From Candidatus Contendobacter odensis Run_B_J11 (lineage in GTDB: Bacteria; Pseudomonadota; Gammaproteobacteria; Competibacterales; Competibacteraceae): DNA of 64,000 nt. Both the position numbers and the translations under genes were made by a program. Positions 53,428 to 63,369 of the stretch are shown one piece after another. The notes beneath the pieces were generated by a model that was not told the origin of the DNA, ran no database searches, and saw only the letters and a program-made list of their open reading frames with translations. Positions within the stretch are counted from its first letter, which is position 1. Each line of letters opens with the position of its first letter. The stretch covers positions 1-64,000 of the forward strand of contig NZ_CBTK010000298.1 in the NCBI RefSeq assembly GCF_000531125.1. Reading direction: 5' to 3'.

Positions 53428-53498
53428 CGTCATACCCGCGAAAGCGGGTATCCAGTTTTTCAGCGGCTGCCTGGATTCCTGCATTCGCGGGAATAACG
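53428..53498. repeat. palindromic intergenic repeat, copy B
   Basis: The sequence shares CGTCATACCCGCGAAAGCGGGTATCCA and the following CAG...GGATTCC...CGCGGGAAT hairpin with the copy at 34823-34894. The ends (CGTCAT and ATAACG) are slightly diverged. Confidence 0.75.
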
Positions 53499-53512
53499 AA
53501 AACCTATTCAGA

Positions 53513-53680
53513 ATTGGTATTAAAACAACTTTTGAGGTAAATTTAGATAGTTCTAATGTCAAAATAGAGCATATAGAAGTTGATCAAGAAGGGTATTATC
53601 GAATTACCGTTAATAGCACAGAGTGCGGGACGTATTGCCATAAATGTGATCATTTTATTCAACGCCACCTCTTCTTGTAA
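53513..53680 (+). pseudogene. N-terminal fragment of an ISL3-like transposase
   Basis: The frame reads KTTFEVNLDSSNVKIEHIEV, then DQEGYYRITVNSTECGTYCHKCD and stops at TAA 53678. The beta-strand segment followed by a CxxC zinc finger is the usual opening of ISL3-family transposases. The catalytic domain is missing. AT-rich sequence follows to 53830. Confidence 0.5.
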
Positions 53681-53742
53681 TCGTGCTACCTTGTTTCAAT
53701 TTATTGATTTTAATCATTTTACTTTTCAAGCTAATTTTTGTC

Positions 53743-53838
53743 ATGTACAGAGAAGTGGTGGACAATGACGGGCTGGAAAATATGGAGGTGATCCGGTTAA
53801 AAGTGAATAGCATCATAGAACAGGAACTGCCCGCATGA
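53743..53838 (+). pseudogene. 3' gene remnant coupled to arnA
   Basis: The frame MYREVVDNDGLENMEVIRLK then VNSIIEQELPA ends in TGA 53836-53838, which overlaps the ATG of the formyltransferase gene (ATGA). Such overlap is typical of the true end of an upstream operon gene. The 5' part is missing, because IS debris precedes it. It might be the tail of the methyltransferase truncated at 15514, but similarity is not established. Confidence 0.35.
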
Positions 53839-54761
53839 CCCGCGCCGTTGTCTTCGCTTATCACCATGTCGGAGTGCGCTGCCTCAAAGTGCTGCTGGCG
53901 CATGGCGTGGATGTAGCGCTGGTGATCACTCACGCTGATAACCCCAAGGAACAGATTTGGTTTGACAGCGTGGCTGCGACGGCTGCGGATTACGATATTC
54001 CGACGATTATGCCGGACAATCCCAATACCCCGGATGAGTTGCAACGCATTCGTGATCTCACCCCAGATTTTCTGTTTTCGTTCTATTACCGGCAGATGTT
54101 AACGCCGGAACTTCTCGCCATCGCTCCACGCGGCGCGCTCAATATGCACGGTTCGCTGCTGCCGAAATATCGCGGGCGGGTCCCGGTCAATTGGGCGATT
54201 ATTCACGGCGAGAGCGAGACTGGGGCGACGCTGCATTATATGGTGGCGAAACCCGATGCCGGCGATATTGTGGCGCAAACCCCGGTGCCGATTTTGCCCG
54301 ATGACACCGCGCAAGAGGTATTTAACAAGGTAACGCTGGCCGCTGAACTTACCCTGCATCGAGCATTACCCGCATTGATCGCCGGAACAGCGCCGCGCAT
54401 TGTTCAAGACCTGGCGCAGGGCAGCTACTTCTCCGGTCGCGACCCGGAAGATGGACGGATTAACTGGAATGAATCGGCGGCGCAAATTCACAATCTGGTG
54501 CGCGCAGTTGCGCCACCGTATCCGGGCGCTTTTACGACCGTGATGGATCAGCCGGCGCGGATTTTAAGCACCCGGTTGATTGCAGTGGACTGTGGCAAGC
54601 GACCTACACCACTGCTTACTCTGGCTGATAACCGGCTGCTTGTGTATTGTGCTGATGGCGCTGTATTGCAGATCCTTACGCTGGAGATTGCTGGTGAACT
54701 TATTACACCAGCGACCCTAGTGCTGCGATTCGGCCTTGGCCCGTGGCGGATTGGGGATTGA
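53835..54761 (+). CDS. arnA: ArnA-type UDP-aminoarabinose formyltransferase
   Basis: A 308-residue formyltransferase equivalent to the N-terminal domain of Escherichia coli ArnA. It formylates UDP-4-amino-4-deoxy-L-arabinose using 10-formyltetrahydrofolate. Catalytic residues are N103 and H105 in ALNMHGSLLPKYRGR and D141 in KPDAGDIVAQ, one residue offset from the enteric enzyme. A C-terminal OB-like domain ends at GPWRIGD. Here it is a separate gene, 87 bases before the decarboxylase gene, not a fusion. It follows arnC functionally but is 38 kb away. Confidence 0.93.
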   Translation: MTRAVVFAYHHVGVRCLKVLLAHGVDVALVITHADNPKEQIWFDSVAATAADYDIPTIMPDNPNTPDELQRIRDLTPDFLFSFYYRQMLTPELLAIAPRGALNMHGSLLPKYRGRVPVNWAIIHGESETGATLHYMVAKPDAGDIVAQTPVPILPDDTAQEVFNKVTLAAELTLHRALPALIAGTAPRIVQDLAQGSYFSGRDPEDGRINWNESAAQIHNLVRAVAPPYPGAFTTVMDQPARILSTRLIAVDCGKRPTPLLTLADNRLLVYCADGAVLQILTLEIAGELITPATLVLRFGLGPWRIGD

Positions 54762-54848
54762 ATATCATCACGCAATTTCCTAGCCCCAACTCTTTCCAAG
54801 GATGAGAGGGGGCTTTTTCTTTTTTCAGATTTTGGACTCCTTCCCGCA

Positions 54849-55892
54849 ATGAAAAGAATCCTGATCCTCGGAGTTAACGGCTTCATCGGCCATCACTTGT
54901 CCAAGCGCATCCTGGCGAATACCGATTGGGATATTCACGGGATGGATATGCAAGACGACCGCATTCGCGATTTGACCGGCAACCCCCGCTTTCACTTCTT
55001 TGAAGGCGACATTACTATCAACCGCGAGTGGATTGAATACCATGTCAAAAAATGCGACGTGGTATTGCCGCTGGTCGCTATCGCCACGCCGGCCACCTAT
55101 GTGACTGAACCGTTGCGGGTGTTTGAACTCGACTTTGAAGCCAACCTGCCGGTGGTGCGCGCTTGCGTCAAATACCATAAGCGGCTGGTTTTTCCTTCCA
55201 CGTCGGAAGTTTATGGGATGTGCGCCGACGCTGAATTTGACTCCGAAAACTCGCCGCTGGTCTATGGGCCGATTAACAAGCCGCGCTGGATTTATGCCTG
55301 TGCCAAACAAATGATGGATCGGGTCATTTGGGCTTATGGGATGGAACAAGGGTTAGATTTTACTCTGTTTCGGCCCTTCAACTGGATCGGCGCTGGTCTC
55401 GATTCAATCAATACACCGAAGGAAGGCAGTTCGCGGGTGATTACGCAATTCCTCGGCCAGATTGTACGCGGTGAGCCGATTAAGCTGGTGGACGGTGGCG
55501 CACAACGGCGCTCGTTCACTTATGTAGACGATGGGATTGCCGCGCTGATCAAAATTATTGCCAACGTGGACGGCATCACCAGCGGCAGGATTTATAACAT
55601 CGGCAATCCCGGCAATAACCTGTCGGTGCGCGAACTGGCGACGCGGATGCTGGAACTGGCGGCGGATTACCCGGAATACCGCGACAATGCGGCAAAGGTT
55701 CGGTTAATCGAAACCACGGCGCTGGATTATTACGGCAAGGGTTATCAGGACATGCAGCAGCGAGTGCCGAACATCGCCAATACCTGCGCTGATCTCGACT
55801 GGCAGCCGACGGTGACGATGGACGATGCGCTGCGACAGATTTTCGAGGCGTACCGCGCTCATGTCGCTGACGCCAGCGCGCTGATTCAATAG
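54849..55892 (+). CDS. arnA: ArnA-type UDP-glucuronate C4-decarboxylase domain protein
   Basis: A 347-residue short-chain dehydrogenase equal to the C-terminal half of ArnA, which oxidises and decarboxylates UDP-glucuronate to the 4-keto pentose used by ArnB. The NAD loop is GVNGFIGHHLSKRIL (residues 8-22). The active site shows PSTSEVYGM (Ser/Glu pair), INKPRWIYACAKQMMDRVIWAYG (Tyr/Lys) and the conserved ALDYYGKGYQDMQQR near the C-terminus. Similarity along the whole length is strong. It is followed by arnD, 5 bases later. Confidence 0.94.
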   Translation: MKRILILGVNGFIGHHLSKRILANTDWDIHGMDMQDDRIRDLTGNPRFHFFEGDITINREWIEYHVKKCDVVLPLVAIATPATYVTEPLRVFELDFEANLPVVRACVKYHKRLVFPSTSEVYGMCADAEFDSENSPLVYGPINKPRWIYACAKQMMDRVIWAYGMEQGLDFTLFRPFNWIGAGLDSINTPKEGSSRVITQFLGQIVRGEPIKLVDGGAQRRSFTYVDDGIAALIKIIANVDGITSGRIYNIGNPGNNLSVRELATRMLELAADYPEYRDNAAKVRLIETTALDYYGKGYQDMQQRVPNIANTCADLDWQPTVTMDDALRQIFEAYRAHVADASALIQ

Positions 55893-55897
55893 CCGCC

Positions 55898-56827
55898 ATG
55901 TTATCGCCCACCCTGGCGCTGAAAGTAGATGTGGACACCCTGCGCGGGACGCTGGAAGGCGTACCACGATTGGTTGAAACGTTCCAGCGCCACCAAACCG
56001 ACGCGACATTTTTATTCAGCCTCGGTCCCGATCATACCGGCTGGGCAATCAAGCGGGTATTTCGGCGCGGGTTTCTCGGCAAGGTCAAACGAACCTCGGT
56101 GATCGAACACTATGGCCTGAAAACACTGCTCTATGGGACGTTATTGCCCAGCCCGGATATTGGCCGGCGGGCGGCGGGAGTGATGCAGGCGGTGCGCGAT
56201 ACCGGTTTCGAGACCGGTATTCACTGCTGGGATCATGTGCGGTGGCAGGATCATGTGGTCAACGCAAACGCTGAGTGGACGGCTGCTCAGATGCGCTTGG
56301 CGACCGACCGCTTTAGCGAGATTTTCGGCGCGACGGCGTGCGTCCATGGCGCTGCGGGCTGGCAAATGAACGGCCATGCGCTGCGGCTCAGCGAATCCCT
56401 GGGCTTTGCCTATGATTCTGACGCACGCGGAACCCATCCTTTTTTACCGGTGGTGGACGGGATAACGATCCGTTGTCCCCAGTTTCCGACCACGCTACCG
56501 ACGCTGGATGAATTGATTGGGATGAACGGAGTCACGCCGGATAACGTCGCCGACCGACTGCTGGCGTTGACTCAGACGGTGTCGGCCACCGGCCATGTTT
56601 TTACGCTCCATGCCGAACTCGAAGGCATGAAATTCCTGCCGGTACTCAATCAGCTTCTCAGCGGATGGCGCGCTCAAGGGTATCGCCTTGGCGCATTACG
56701 GTCGCTGGCCGCCGCGACGGCATTGGATGCTTTACCGCGCCATGAACTCATCTACGGCAGCGTACCGGGTCGAACCGGCACATTGCTGGTTCAGGGGCCG
56801 GCTTCTCTCACTACCCGACAGAGTTAA
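55898..56827 (+). CDS. arnD: ArnD-like 4-deoxy-4-formamido-L-arabinose-phosphoundecaprenol deformylase
   Basis: A 309-residue NodB-type polysaccharide deacetylase. It removes the formyl group from the lipid-linked sugar so that it can be flipped and transferred by ArnT. Visible are LKVDVDTLRGTLEGVPRLVE at the N-terminus (metal-binding aspartate), FLFSLGPDHTGWAIKR, and the metal-site GIHCWDHVRWQDH near residue 107. Length agrees with enteric ArnD. It completes the arn pathway of this window apart from UDP-glucose dehydrogenase, which is not here. Confidence 0.93.
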   Translation: MLSPTLALKVDVDTLRGTLEGVPRLVETFQRHQTDATFLFSLGPDHTGWAIKRVFRRGFLGKVKRTSVIEHYGLKTLLYGTLLPSPDIGRRAAGVMQAVRDTGFETGIHCWDHVRWQDHVVNANAEWTAAQMRLATDRFSEIFGATACVHGAAGWQMNGHALRLSESLGFAYDSDARGTHPFLPVVDGITIRCPQFPTTLPTLDELIGMNGVTPDNVADRLLALTQTVSATGHVFTLHAELEGMKFLPVLNQLLSGWRAQGYRLGALRSLAAATALDALPRHELIYGSVPGRTGTLLVQGPASLTTRQS

Positions 56828-56829
56828 TT

Positions 56830-58431
56830 ATGCCGATCAATAGCCTCAAGCTTTTTCCTGTGAATAAGGTTTTGATCGCTATATTGGCGATTGTAGTGAT
56901 AGCGGTACTCATACTTTTCATCACGCTATCGCTTTTTGACTATCCATCCGCCGATGATTTTTGTTATGCCGCCAAGGCCAAACAACTGGGTTTTATCGAG
57001 GCGCAGGTGTTCTGGTACCAACACTGGTCGGGCCGCTACACGCTGAATCTGGTCTATACCGCATTTACCCTGTCAGGGGATATTTTCAAAATCTACCGCT
57101 TCCCACCGATTATTCTTCTAGTATCTACGTGGCTGGGCTTTGCTTTTCTGACTGCGAAAATTACCCAAAGTAAGCTCTCGATACCTCTGGTTTTTCTTTT
57201 GGGAGGGGTATGCACGATACTGTTCATCGCCGGCGCTCCAGATGTTGCCCAGACCTTCTATTGGCCGGGCGGCAGCTTTACTTACCAAATACCCAATGTC
57301 CTCTTTGTTTTTCTGCTGGGCTTGCTGATTTGGCGGGAGACTACAGCAAAAAATAGCCTCCTGTAAATTTTCCTGTGATGGCGATGATTTGCGGCCTGGG
57401 CTAGAACATCGGCTTCATCTAACTCTTTGATCTTGCTGAGAGGTGTGCGTTGTACTCACCCAACCCGTCGTGCGAATCACAGGAAAATTTACAGGAGGAA
57501 AAATAGCAACCTGCGAATACTGCTTTTTCTTCTTTCCGGCTTATTAGTGATTATCATTATTGGCGCCAATGAAGTATCGTTAGCGCTAACCGTTACTCTC
57601 CTTGGTGGGGGTGTGATTTATTCGCTGTGGATGCGGCGGGACTCTGGCGTTTTCTGGATCGGGTTGCTGATGATCGCCATTGGCGCAGTGCTGGTCAGTG
57701 TGCTGGCGCCAGGCAACTACCAGCGTTACGCCGACATCGCGCATGATGAAACCACGCTACGTCCCTCCGCCTGGCTGGCAGCAGGTCTTTATTTACCTTG
57801 GGTGACACTACGGTTCCTGTATTGGCTTTCCAATCCAGGCGTGTGGGCGTCGGCGGTTATTCTGCTGGCAACTACATTCCATTTCGCCAGAACACAGCTT
57901 TATATCAATGGAAAATTCAAGCGGTGGTTTCTGGCGCTGCCCGCGCTCTGGATCAGCATGATTTTCATCCTCAGCGCACTTGGTTTTCTAATTAACCACC
58001 ATCCATTACCGGAGCGGGCAGAAAGCGTGGTTTATCTGTTATTCCTGCTCGGTTGGTATCCCTCATTTATCATCCTGGCTCATTTTCTGATTGGGGATAA
58101 AACCCAGCTTGACAATAACCATAACCGTCTGATCCTGCCAGCGATGGTATTGCTACTCATCAGCCTGCTGGGAGCGCCCAATATCTTTGAGGCTTATAAA
58201 GATGTGTACCGGGGTTATCGCTACGCTGGGGAGATGCGCGAAAGGATTAATACGATCCAGGCCGCCAAGAATCGGGGAGAAACAAAAATCGTGGTTGCCA
58301 GCGTCTCCAGACCACCGAGAACGCTATTCGCCACTGATCTCGAAACCGACCCGCGCAATTTTAGAAACACCTGTATGAGTGAATATTTCGGCATCGAGTC
58401 CATCCGGCTCGGTTCATCAACACCGCCTTAA
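56830..58431 (+). pseudogene. polytopic membrane protein gene (DUF6056-like) disrupted by a MITE
   Basis: Two open frames, 56830-57366 and the frame ending at 58431, are parts of one gene. Without the 142-bp insertion at 57357-57498 and one copy of its 8-bp target duplication, codons read AKNS-NLRILL without a break, giving a 483-residue protein with about ten membrane helices. The motif DYPSADDFCYAAKA and HWSGRYTLNLVY early in the protein is typical of DUF6056 membrane proteins, some linked to glycan transfer. It is three bases after arnD. The current first frame ends at a TAA within the insertion, so the protein is lost. Confidence 0.85.
57357..57498. mobile_element. 142-bp MITE with perfect 22-bp inverted ends
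   Basis: CCTCCTGTAAATTTTCCTGTGA (57357-57378) is matched by its exact reverse complement at 57477-57498. An 8-bp direct repeat, AAAAATAG, flanks both sides (57349-57356 and 57499-57506). There is no transposase gene inside. The perfect ends point to recent insertion. The parent transposase family is not identified; ISL3, IS66 and IS1595 elements also make 8-bp duplications. Confidence 0.93.
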
Positions 58432-58442
58432 TGCGCTGTAAC

Positions 58443-58464
58443 CTGCGGCTGGCATCAGCCGCAG
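58443..58464. terminator. bidirectional hairpin between convergent genes
   Basis: CTGCGGCTG at 58443-58451 pairs with CAGCCGCAG at 58456-58464 around a GCAT loop. It lies in the 40 bases between the convergent membrane gene and ureC. There is no T tract, so it is a weak terminator at best. Confidence 0.5.
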
Positions 58465-58471
58465 ACTGGTT

Positions 58472-60195
<1,724 letters not shown>

Positions 60196-60199
<4 letters not shown>

Positions 60200-60516
60200 G
60201 GCTTGGCCTCCAGCGATCCCATAATTTCAGCGCGAAAACCGTAGACTTCCCGCCCGCCTGCATAGGCGACTAATTCAACTTCACGTTCCTGGCCCGGCTC
60301 AAAGCGCACCGCAGTCCCGGCAGCGATGTCGAGCCGGTAGCCGTGCGCCCGCGCCCGGTCGAAGCGCAGGGCAGGATTGGTTTCAAAGAAGTGGTAATGC
60401 GAGCCGACCTGAATCGGGCGGTCGCCAGTGTTGGCCACCATGAGCGTAAGCGTTGGGCGTCCAACATTGAGTTCGATGTCACCCTCAGCAGTGAGCATTT
60501 CGCCGGGAATCATCAA
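60196..60516 (-). CDS. ureB: urease beta subunit UreB
   Basis: A 106-residue structural subunit: [20 protein letters not shown] at the start, [28 protein letters not shown] in the middle and [14 protein letters not shown] at the end. The start is the first or second methionine (60516 or 60513). It overlaps ureC by four bases and follows ureA by eight. Separate ureA and ureB genes are the normal bacterial form. Confidence 0.96.
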
Positions 60517-60524
60517 TAATCTCC

Positions 60525-60827
60525 TCAGGGAATCGGGTGGTGGACGGTGACCAGCTTGGTGCCGTCGGGAAAAGTCGCCTCGATTTGCACTTCCGGGATC
60601 AGTTCCGGGATGCCGTCCATCACTTCATCACGGGTCAGCAGAGTGCGACCGTAACCCATGAGGTCGGCGACGCTGCGGCCTTCCCGCGCCCCTTCCAGCA
60701 GGGCGCAGGAGAGATAGGCGACGGCTTCCGGGTAATTGAGTTTCAGGCCCTTGGCCTTGCGCCGTTCTGCCAGCAGGCCGGCGGTAAACAGCAGCAGCTT
60801 GTCTTTTTCGCGGGGCAATAATTCCAT
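60525..60827 (-). CDS. ureA: urease gamma subunit UreA
   Basis: A 100-residue structural subunit with the family sequence [43 protein letters not shown] and the ending [18 protein letters not shown] 60827 gives the standard 100-residue length. The open frame upstream runs into ureD and is not coding. It lies 20 bases after ureD and 8 before ureB. Confidence 0.97.
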   Translation of the reverse strand: MELLPREKDKLLLFTAGLLAERRKAKGLKLNYPEAVAYLSCALLEGAREGRSVADLMGYGRTLLTRDEVMDGIPELIPEVQIEATFPDGTKLVTVHHPIP

Positions 60828-60847
60828 AAGAACCTTCTCGTAGGTGG

Positions 60848-61720
60848 TCAGGTATTCCAGAAGCGGGAGGGACAGGCCGGGCGATTTAATATCGCTGGTC
60901 TGAGTACCTCCCATGCCAGAGTAAAAAGTCGCCGCGCCCGCACCGCCGATGGACCGAGATAGCGACCAATCAATACACCATCCAACTGAGTGACGGTTGC
61001 CAATTCTCCCGCACCCGTTGCGGGTAAAAGCGCCATGAGTTCCTCCCATCCAGCGCGAATGATGTTCACCCCGTCCGGTGGCGAACCGGCGCAAAGCAAG
61101 GTGGCGCTGACCGGCTGGTTTTGCAAACCCCATCGCGCCGCAAGCACCGGATCGCCGCCGTTATAGCGGCTATGTTCGAGATAGAGCGGCTCACCGTCGC
61201 GCCAGAGTTCAAAATTCTGGCGGTATTCGCCCGTCGTGAAAATTTCACCCGCCGCCGGGCGACCCAGACAGAGAATTTCCCAGCCGATGAAACGGGCATC
61301 GCCCTGGAGTTCAACGCGGGTGATAGCGTGGATTTTGGCGCCCGCGTAAACGATATTCTCCTGCGGCAGCCATTCCAGCACCGCGCCGGCCGCGACGGTA
61401 AGGCGCTGAGTCTGGTAAGCCATCGGGCCGGCACTGCGGTAGAACTTGCCAGCGGCGGGAGTCGTGATCAGCGCGTGGCTGTTAGCGTCGAGCGCAGCAT
61501 TGAACCGCAGTTCGTCGCCGCCGACCACGCCACCGGGGGGATGTAGAATAGCGACATGGCAAACGGCTTCACCTTCAGGATAAAACGGGCGCTGCACCTG
61601 TAAAGGGCCACGATGGAGGCATGACCCCAGGATGGTGCGCGAACCCTGCCGCTGGAAGCCGAGCGTCAGGCAAGCCTGCCAGCCTTTCGAGGGAGTGGGA
61701 ACTGTGGCCCGTAGCGGCAT
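60848..61720 (-). CDS. ureD: urease accessory protein UreD (UreH)
   Basis: A 290-residue scaffold protein that recruits UreF and UreG to apo-urease. [33 protein letters not shown] near the start, [41 protein letters not shown] and [17 protein letters not shown] are classic UreD segments. ATG 61720 is chosen because the frame upstream runs past the divergent gene at 61813. It leads ureDABC; the promoter must lie in the 92 bases to that gene. Confidence 0.95.
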   Translation of the reverse strand: MPLRATVPTPSKGWQACLTLGFQRQGSRTILGSCLHRGPLQVQRPFYPEGEAVCHVAILHPPGGVVGGDELRFNAALDANSHALITTPAAGKFYRSAGPMAYQTQRLTVAAGAVLEWLPQENIVYAGAKIHAITRVELQGDARFIGWEILCLGRPAAGEIFTTGEYRQNFELWRDGEPLYLEHSRYNGGDPVLAARWGLQNQPVSATLLCAGSPPDGVNIIRAGWEELMALLPATGAGELATVTQLDGVLIGRYLGPSAVRARRLFTLAWEVLRPAILNRPACPSRFWNT

Positions 61721-61812
61721 CCGGTAGTCTTCCCCTGCGGAGTAGAATTTTTTTGCTAGGATAACAAGATAGCAAGCAGTGACTGAACTTGCCGAGGAGC
61801 CGCGCAAAGACC

Positions 61813-62286
61813 GTGATTCCCAATGACCCTGAATTTCGATCCAATCCCGAAGGGCTACTGTGCCTGCCCGCCGAACTCGATCATCTACCGGCATTTCTCA
61901 ATCATGTTCGCCAAATTGCCGAGGTCGCTGGTATGGCTGCCGTGCAGGCATCCCGCCTGGAGCTGGCGATTGAAGAAGCGCTGGTCAATGTTTGCAACTA
62001 TGCCTATATCGGTCAGACCCCGACGGGTGCGGTGCGCTGCCGGGTTGTCGTTCAGCCTGACGGCCTGCGGGTTGATATCGCGGATGAGGGGCCACCGTTC
62101 GATCCGCTGGCCCGGCCCGATCCTGATACAGCCCTCGACCTTGATCAACGCGAACCCGGCGGTCTCGGCATCCTGCTGATCAAAAGCCTGGTGAGCGAAG
62201 TCAGCTACCGCCGCGAAGATGGCCGGAACGTGCTGACTATCAGAATGGATAAAGCAGCGGCGGGGAAACCGGATGCTGCATCATGA
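61813..62286 (+). CDS. RsbW-like serine kinase/anti-sigma ATP-binding protein
   Basis: A 157-residue GHKL-type ATPase: RLELAIEEALVNVCNYAY (N box, near residues 48-65), VDIADEGPPFDPLA (G1 box) and EPGGLGILLIKSLVSEVSY (G2 box). Such proteins phosphorylate anti-sigma-factor antagonists or bind sigma factors in stress switching. No antagonist or sigma gene is adjacent. GTG 61813 with GAGGAG upstream is chosen; TTG 61789 would add eight residues. It is divergent from ureD. Confidence 0.85.
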   Translation: MIPNDPEFRSNPEGLLCLPAELDHLPAFLNHVRQIAEVAGMAAVQASRLELAIEEALVNVCNYAYIGQTPTGAVRCRVVVQPDGLRVDIADEGPPFDPLARPDPDTALDLDQREPGGLGILLIKSLVSEVSYRREDGRNVLTIRMDKAAAGKPDAAS

Positions 62287-62302
62287 GCATAGCTGAGAAG
62301 AA

Positions 62303-62373
62303 GGCAAACTTCGTTCGCCGCGCTCTCCATCCCCGGCTTGAAGGCCGAGGCTTTCCGCACGATTCGGGTAAAA
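62303..62373. repeat. 71-bp two-hairpin repeat, copy 2
   Basis: GGCAAACTTCGTTCGCC, CCCCGGCTTGAAGGCCGAGG and CGATTCGGGTAAAA match the copy at 36236-36307 with about ten changes. Located 16 bases after an ORF stop, it could serve as a transcription terminator. Confidence 0.7.
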
Positions 62374-62495
62374 TGCTGAGTGTCCGCTCAGGTTATTGAT
62401 CGCTGAGTTTATCAGTGATGGTCTGCGCCAACGACTGCGGTTCCCGGCATACGATGCGTGTATATTTTGCAAATCATCCCTCGCGAGAAACCACG

Positions 62496-63326
62496 ATGAC
62501 CCTGCCCGATCCTAATTCCACCGTCGCCCTGGCGCTGGCCGAAGATGTCGGCGGCGGCGATCTGACCGCCGCCCTGATTTCCGAACACGCCCAAGCGGAA
62601 GCCACCGTCATCAGCCGCGAGAACGCGGTGCTGTGCGGAATCGCCTGGTTCGACGCCGTTTTTCACCAACTCGATTCACGCATCAACACCCATTGGCAGG
62701 CGGCTGACGGCGACCGGATTGAACCCAACCAATTACTTTGCACTCTGCATGGCCCGGCCCGCGCCCTGCTGACCGGTGAACGCACCGCGCTGAATTTTCT
62801 ACAAATGCTATCCAGCACTGCCACGCTGGCCCGTCGTTACGCTGACACGGTAGCCGGCACTGGAGCCACGATCCTGGATACCCGCAAGACTCTGCCCGGT
62901 TTGCGGCTGGCGCAGAAGTACGCAGTTCGCTGCGGCGGTTGCCAGAATCACCGTATCGGTTTGTTCGACGCGGTGCTGATCAAGGAAAACCACATCATGG
63001 CCGCCGGATCGATCAGCAACGCCATTGCTGCGGCCCGCCGCCTGTACCCGGGCGTCACCGTTGAAGTCGAGGTGGAAACGCTCGCTGAACTGGACGAAGC
63101 CATCGCCGCCCGGCCCGATATTGTCATGCTGGATAATTTCGACCTGGCAACCATGGTCGAGGCAGTGAACATCACTGATAAGCGGGTCAAGCTGGAGGCG
63201 TCCGGCAATGTTAATTTCGACACGGTTCGCAACATTGCTAAAACCGGGGTGGATTATATTTCCATTGGCGGCTTGACCAAGGACGTGCGCGCCGTGGATC
63301 TATCGATGCGCTTCAAAACTGTTTGA
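62496..63326 (+). CDS. nadC: nicotinate-nucleotide pyrophosphorylase (quinolinate phosphoribosyltransferase)
   Basis: A 276-residue enzyme of de novo NAD synthesis that makes nicotinate mononucleotide from quinolinate and PRPP. Visible are [13 protein letters not shown] near the N-terminus, [61 protein letters not shown] and the phosphate-binding [13 protein letters not shown] and [14 protein letters not shown] 62496 gives the family N-terminus; the upstream frame is repeat sequence. It stands alone on the plus strand. Confidence 0.96.
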   Translation: MTLPDPNSTVALALAEDVGGGDLTAALISEHAQAEATVISRENAVLCGIAWFDAVFHQLDSRINTHWQAADGDRIEPNQLLCTLHGPARALLTGERTALNFLQMLSSTATLARRYADTVAGTGATILDTRKTLPGLRLAQKYAVRCGGCQNHRIGLFDAVLIKENHIMAAGSISNAIAAARRLYPGVTVEVEVETLAELDEAIAARPDIVMLDNFDLATMVEAVNITDKRVKLEASGNVNFDTVRNIAKTGVDYISIGGLTKDVRAVDLSMRFKTV

Positions 63327-63369
63327 AAGACGGTTAGCTGCTCGGCGAAGCGATTGATTGGATCGATTT

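Noticed and set aside
34823-53498. Possible CRISPR repeats because similar palindromes recur
   Set aside because: Only two copies exist, 18 kb apart, with no regular spacers and no cas genes.
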